A DNA stretch of 64,000 nt, taken from the NCBI RefSeq assembly GCF_030686155.1, contig NZ_JAUPEV010000008.1, positions 1 to 64,000 of the forward strand. Reading direction: 5' to 3'. Under the pieces are notes generated by a model. The model was not told where the DNA came from and ran no database searches. It saw nothing but the letters and a program-made list of their open reading frames with translations. The position numbers and the translations under genes were made by a program. Shown here piece after piece: positions 61,966 through 64,000 of this stretch. The first letter of the stretch is position 1. Every line of letters begins with the position of its first letter. Source of the DNA: Helicobacter_J cappadocius (lineage in GTDB: Bacteria > Campylobacterota > Campylobacteria > Campylobacterales > Helicobacteraceae).

Positions 61966-62364
61966 TTATTTTTTATTCCCTGAGCTTTTAATCAAATCCT
62001 TCATTCTCAACATTTCCTGTTTAGCAGCAATATACTGCATATTGGCAACCTTGTAGTCAATCTGTGCTTGTCTGAGATTATGTGCATTGCCATCTATTTG
62101 TGCCTGATGGAGTGCTGATCTTGCACTTTGTAGATTTTTTTGAGTATTCTTTATGTTTTGATTGATCTCTTCTAAGATATCAGAATCTCGACATGTCTTT
62201 GAAAAATCCGATAGCTTTACCTCTAATTGTTTTGCTTTATCTTCAAAACCTTTCTTTTTTGCATAATCAATCTGAGATTTTAAATCATTTAGCTTAAAAT
62301 CACAAACAGGACCTGCATAAACAATCCCTCCCAAAACTGCACTTACAAGTAAAATCTTAACCAA
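61966..62364 (-). CDS. DUF1090 (YqjC-like) periplasmic protein, copy B
   Basis: A 132-aa paralogue of the neighbouring gene: signal peptide (ILLVSAVLGGIVYAGP), first Cys in GPVCDFKLNDL, QIDYAKKKGFEDKAKQLEVKL, second Cys in KTCRDSD, then a coiled-coil tail richer in Gln and Ala than copy A. Tandem duplication is clear from shared layout. Function unknown. It starts 55 bp after the mfd stop on the same strand. Confidence 0.8.
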   Translation of the reverse strand: MVKILLVSAVLGGIVYAGPVCDFKLNDLKSQIDYAKKKGFEDKAKQLEVKLSDFSKTCRDSDILEEINQNIKNTQKNLQSARSALHQAQIDGNAHNLRQAQIDYKVANMQYIAAKQEMLRMKDLIKSSGNKK

Positions 62365-62419
62365 TCCCTTCTCCTCTTTTGAAGTTTCATCTGATTATAC
62401 AAAACACATACCAACAAAA

Positions 62420-64000
62420 CTATCGATCCTTATCTTGCTGATCTGTTTGTTTGGGTATTTTTTTACGCAAGGTTTCTAAGATTATATTTAAAATATCATC
62501 ATCATCTTTACTTGAGGCTAGTATTGTTTCTTTGACATCGTTATTGTAGATTATGGTTATGTTTTGTGCATAATTAGAAATCGCTTTTATTTGAAGAGAA
62601 TTTGCCAAAATCTTTATCATAATAATCTGCAAGAATTGTAGAGTCATTATATCAGGCTTTCCAAATCTATCTTCAATCTCGCCTTCTATTTCATAGACCT
62701 CAGCTATTTCTTTACATAAGGATAAACGTCTATATAATTCAAGTCTAAGTCTATCACTTATAATGAGTTCAGGATTGAGATAAGCACTCACACTGAGTTT
62801 AATATCTACACTTGCTGGATTTTGAATATTTGAGCCACTTAACTGCGTTATAGCTTCCTCGAGCATTCTCAAATAAAGACCATAACCAATATTTTTTATA
62901 TGACCACTTTGAGCTTGTCCAATAAGATTTCCACCCCCTCTTATTTCAAGATCATGATAAGCAATAGATGCCCCACTTCCCAAATAAGAGTTCTTTTCTA
63001 ATGCAAGAAGACGTTTTTGCGCTTCCTCTGTAATGGTTTTTTTCTCATTTACAAGAAAATAACAAAACCCTTCTTTATTTCCACGTCCTACCCTTCCTCT
63101 AAGTTGATGCAAATCAGCAAGTCCAAATTTATCTGCTTCATTAATAATGATTGTATTGGCATTTGGAAGATGTATTCCAGATTCCACAATAGAAGTACAT
63201 AAAAGCATATGATATTTTCCATCGGCAAAATCAATCATAATATCTTCACTTTCTTCAGAATGAATTTGAGAGTGCAAAATAGCGATTTTTAGATTTGGAA
63301 CGAGTTCTTGAATTTGTTTTTTGATCTTATCTATTGTAGCAATATTATTATGAATATAAAATACCTGACCATTTCTACGCAATTCCCTATGAATGATTTC
63401 CTTCAATAAAGCAGGGGTATTTTCTTTCACAAATGTTTTATTGGGTTGTTTTTGAGTAGGAGGAATAAGCAATGAACTCATTCCTTTTATTTGCGAAAGT
63501 GCCATATTTAAAGTTCTAGGTATTGGGGTTGCAGACATGCTTAGAAGATGAGAATCTTTGCTGAGATCTTTGATATTTTCTTTTTGCTTCACGCCAAATT
63601 TATGTTCCTCATCTACCACAATCAAACCTAAGTTTTTAAACCTTGCATTAAGTAGTGAATGTGTTCCCACTATCACATCAATATCTCCATCAAGAAGTTG
63701 TTTGAGAATTTGGTTTTTATGGGATTTTACAAATCTATCAAGCTTGGCAACTCTTATACCAAAAGATTCTAATCTCTTTTTGAGTGTATTAAAGTGTTGA
63801 TTACATAGTAGAGTTGTAGGCACAATCAATGCAGATTGGTAACCGCTTTTATATACCGCAAAAATAGCATTGAGTGCGACTTCTGTCTTACCAAAGCCAA
63901 CATCTCCACTCAAAAGCCTATCCATCACTTTTCCACTACTAATATCAGCAAAAATCTCTTTAATAGAACGTTCCTGATCGTTAGTAAGAACAAAATTACA
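62420..64000 (-). CDS. mfd: Transcription-repair coupling factor, C-terminal part
   Basis: The gene runs off the window edge; about 526 codons are visible and the frame is open to base 64000. The helicase/translocase module is present: DQERSIKEIFADISSGKVMDR leads into Walker A GDVGFGKTEVA, then VDEEHKFGVKQKE, SMSATPIPRTLNMAL, VESGIHLPNANTIIINEADKFGLADLHQLRGRVGRG and the C-terminal TRCF domain. Mfd removes stalled RNA polymerase and recruits UvrA, which is also in the window. The missing N-terminus would lie beyond 64000. Confidence 0.95.
   Translation of the reverse strand, partial: CNFVLTNDQERSIKEIFADISSGKVMDRLLSGDVGFGKTEVALNAIFAVYKSGYQSALIVPTTLLCNQHFNTLKKRLESFGIRVAKLDRFVKSHKNQILKQLLDGDIDVIVGTHSLLNARFKNLGLIVVDEEHKFGVKQKENIKDLSKDSHLLSMSATPIPRTLNMALSQIKGMSSLLIPPTQKQPNKTFVKENTPALLKEIIHRELRRNGQVFYIHNNIATIDKIKKQIQELVPNLKIAILHSQIHSEESEDIMIDFADGKYHMLLCTSIVESGIHLPNANTIIINEADKFGLADLHQLRGRVGRGNKEGFCYFLVNEKKTITEEAQKRLLALEKNSYLGSGASIAYHDLEIRGGGNLIGQAQSGHIKNIGYGLYLRMLEEAITQLSGSNIQNPASVDIKLSVSAYLNPELIISDRLRLELYRRLSLCKEIAEVYEIEGEIEDRFGKPDIMTLQFLQIIMIKILANSLQIKAISNYAQNITIIYNNDVKETILASSKDDDDILNIILETLRKKIPKQTDQQDKDR

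Overview
The window is a low-GC, gene-dense bacterial chromosome segment. Gene content and order point to a Helicobacter species (Campylobacterota) other than H. pylori. Several blocks match, from memory, H. pylori gene order: gatC-SDR-dapA-M16 peptidase-pyrD-ppk; ubiD-yggS; rluD-FN3 lipoprotein-trmB-ftsE-ftsX-envC-like-flaG-fliD-fliS-fliT-like; glmU/fliP; lpxH-like-cheV-cheA(Y)-cheW; cysS-murJ-fapA-ruvA. These blocks are joined in a different order, so the chromosome is rearranged relative to H. pylori. A CheA with a fused receiver domain, sigma28 and sigma54 flagellar promoters, a UbiD-family decarboxylase of the futalosine-menaquinone type and a long-form TrmB fit the same group.

Layout. 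1-605 has no recognisable gene. 0.6-7.7 kb (minus strand) holds gatC, a FabL-type enoyl-ACP reductase, dapA, an M16 protease, pyrD, a gamma-carbonic-anhydrase-like protein and ppk. 7.9-10.9 kb (plus) holds a small outer-membrane barrel, ubiD and yggS. 10.9-20.1 kb (minus) is a flagellar filament-cap operon behind a sigma28 promoter, then an EnvC-like/FtsX/FtsE division module, trmB, an FN3 lipoprotein and rluD. 20.2-28.6 kb has rodA, a CAU tRNA, fliP, glmU, thiS, an LpxH-like hydrolase and the chemotaxis genes cheV, cheA and cheW. 28.6-36.8 kb carries cysS, murJ, fapA, ruvA and uvrA.

The accessory part runs from about 36.8 to 54.2 kb. A probable type II restriction-modification pair is translationally coupled to the 3' end of uvrA and faces a solitary adenine methyltransferase. 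Two serine transporter paralogues in direct orientation bracket a decayed BglII-like restriction-modification locus, a SAM methyltransferase/TonB receptor operon and a tautomerase gene. Then come sdaA, a secreted catalase-like haem protein, a phase-variable autotransporter and a second TonB receptor. The autotransporter has a 12-G tract inside its signal peptide and is out of frame (OFF) as sequenced. 54.3-64 kb returns to core genes: an NSS symporter, flgE behind a sigma54 promoter, glnA, an NhaC-type antiporter, two tandem DUF1090 proteins and the 3' part of mfd, which runs off the window.

How it works together: the segment combines motility and chemotaxis, division and envelope assembly, serine catabolism (two importers plus the dehydratase) and surface variation. 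The best leads are the poly-G switch in the autotransporter signal peptide, the dead restriction locus whose catalytic Glu codon appears to have become a stop, the TonB receptor/methyltransferase operon, the sdaC duplication around it, and a ThiS protein with residues beyond its Gly-Gly tail. I did not find a convincing wholly new defence or signalling system.
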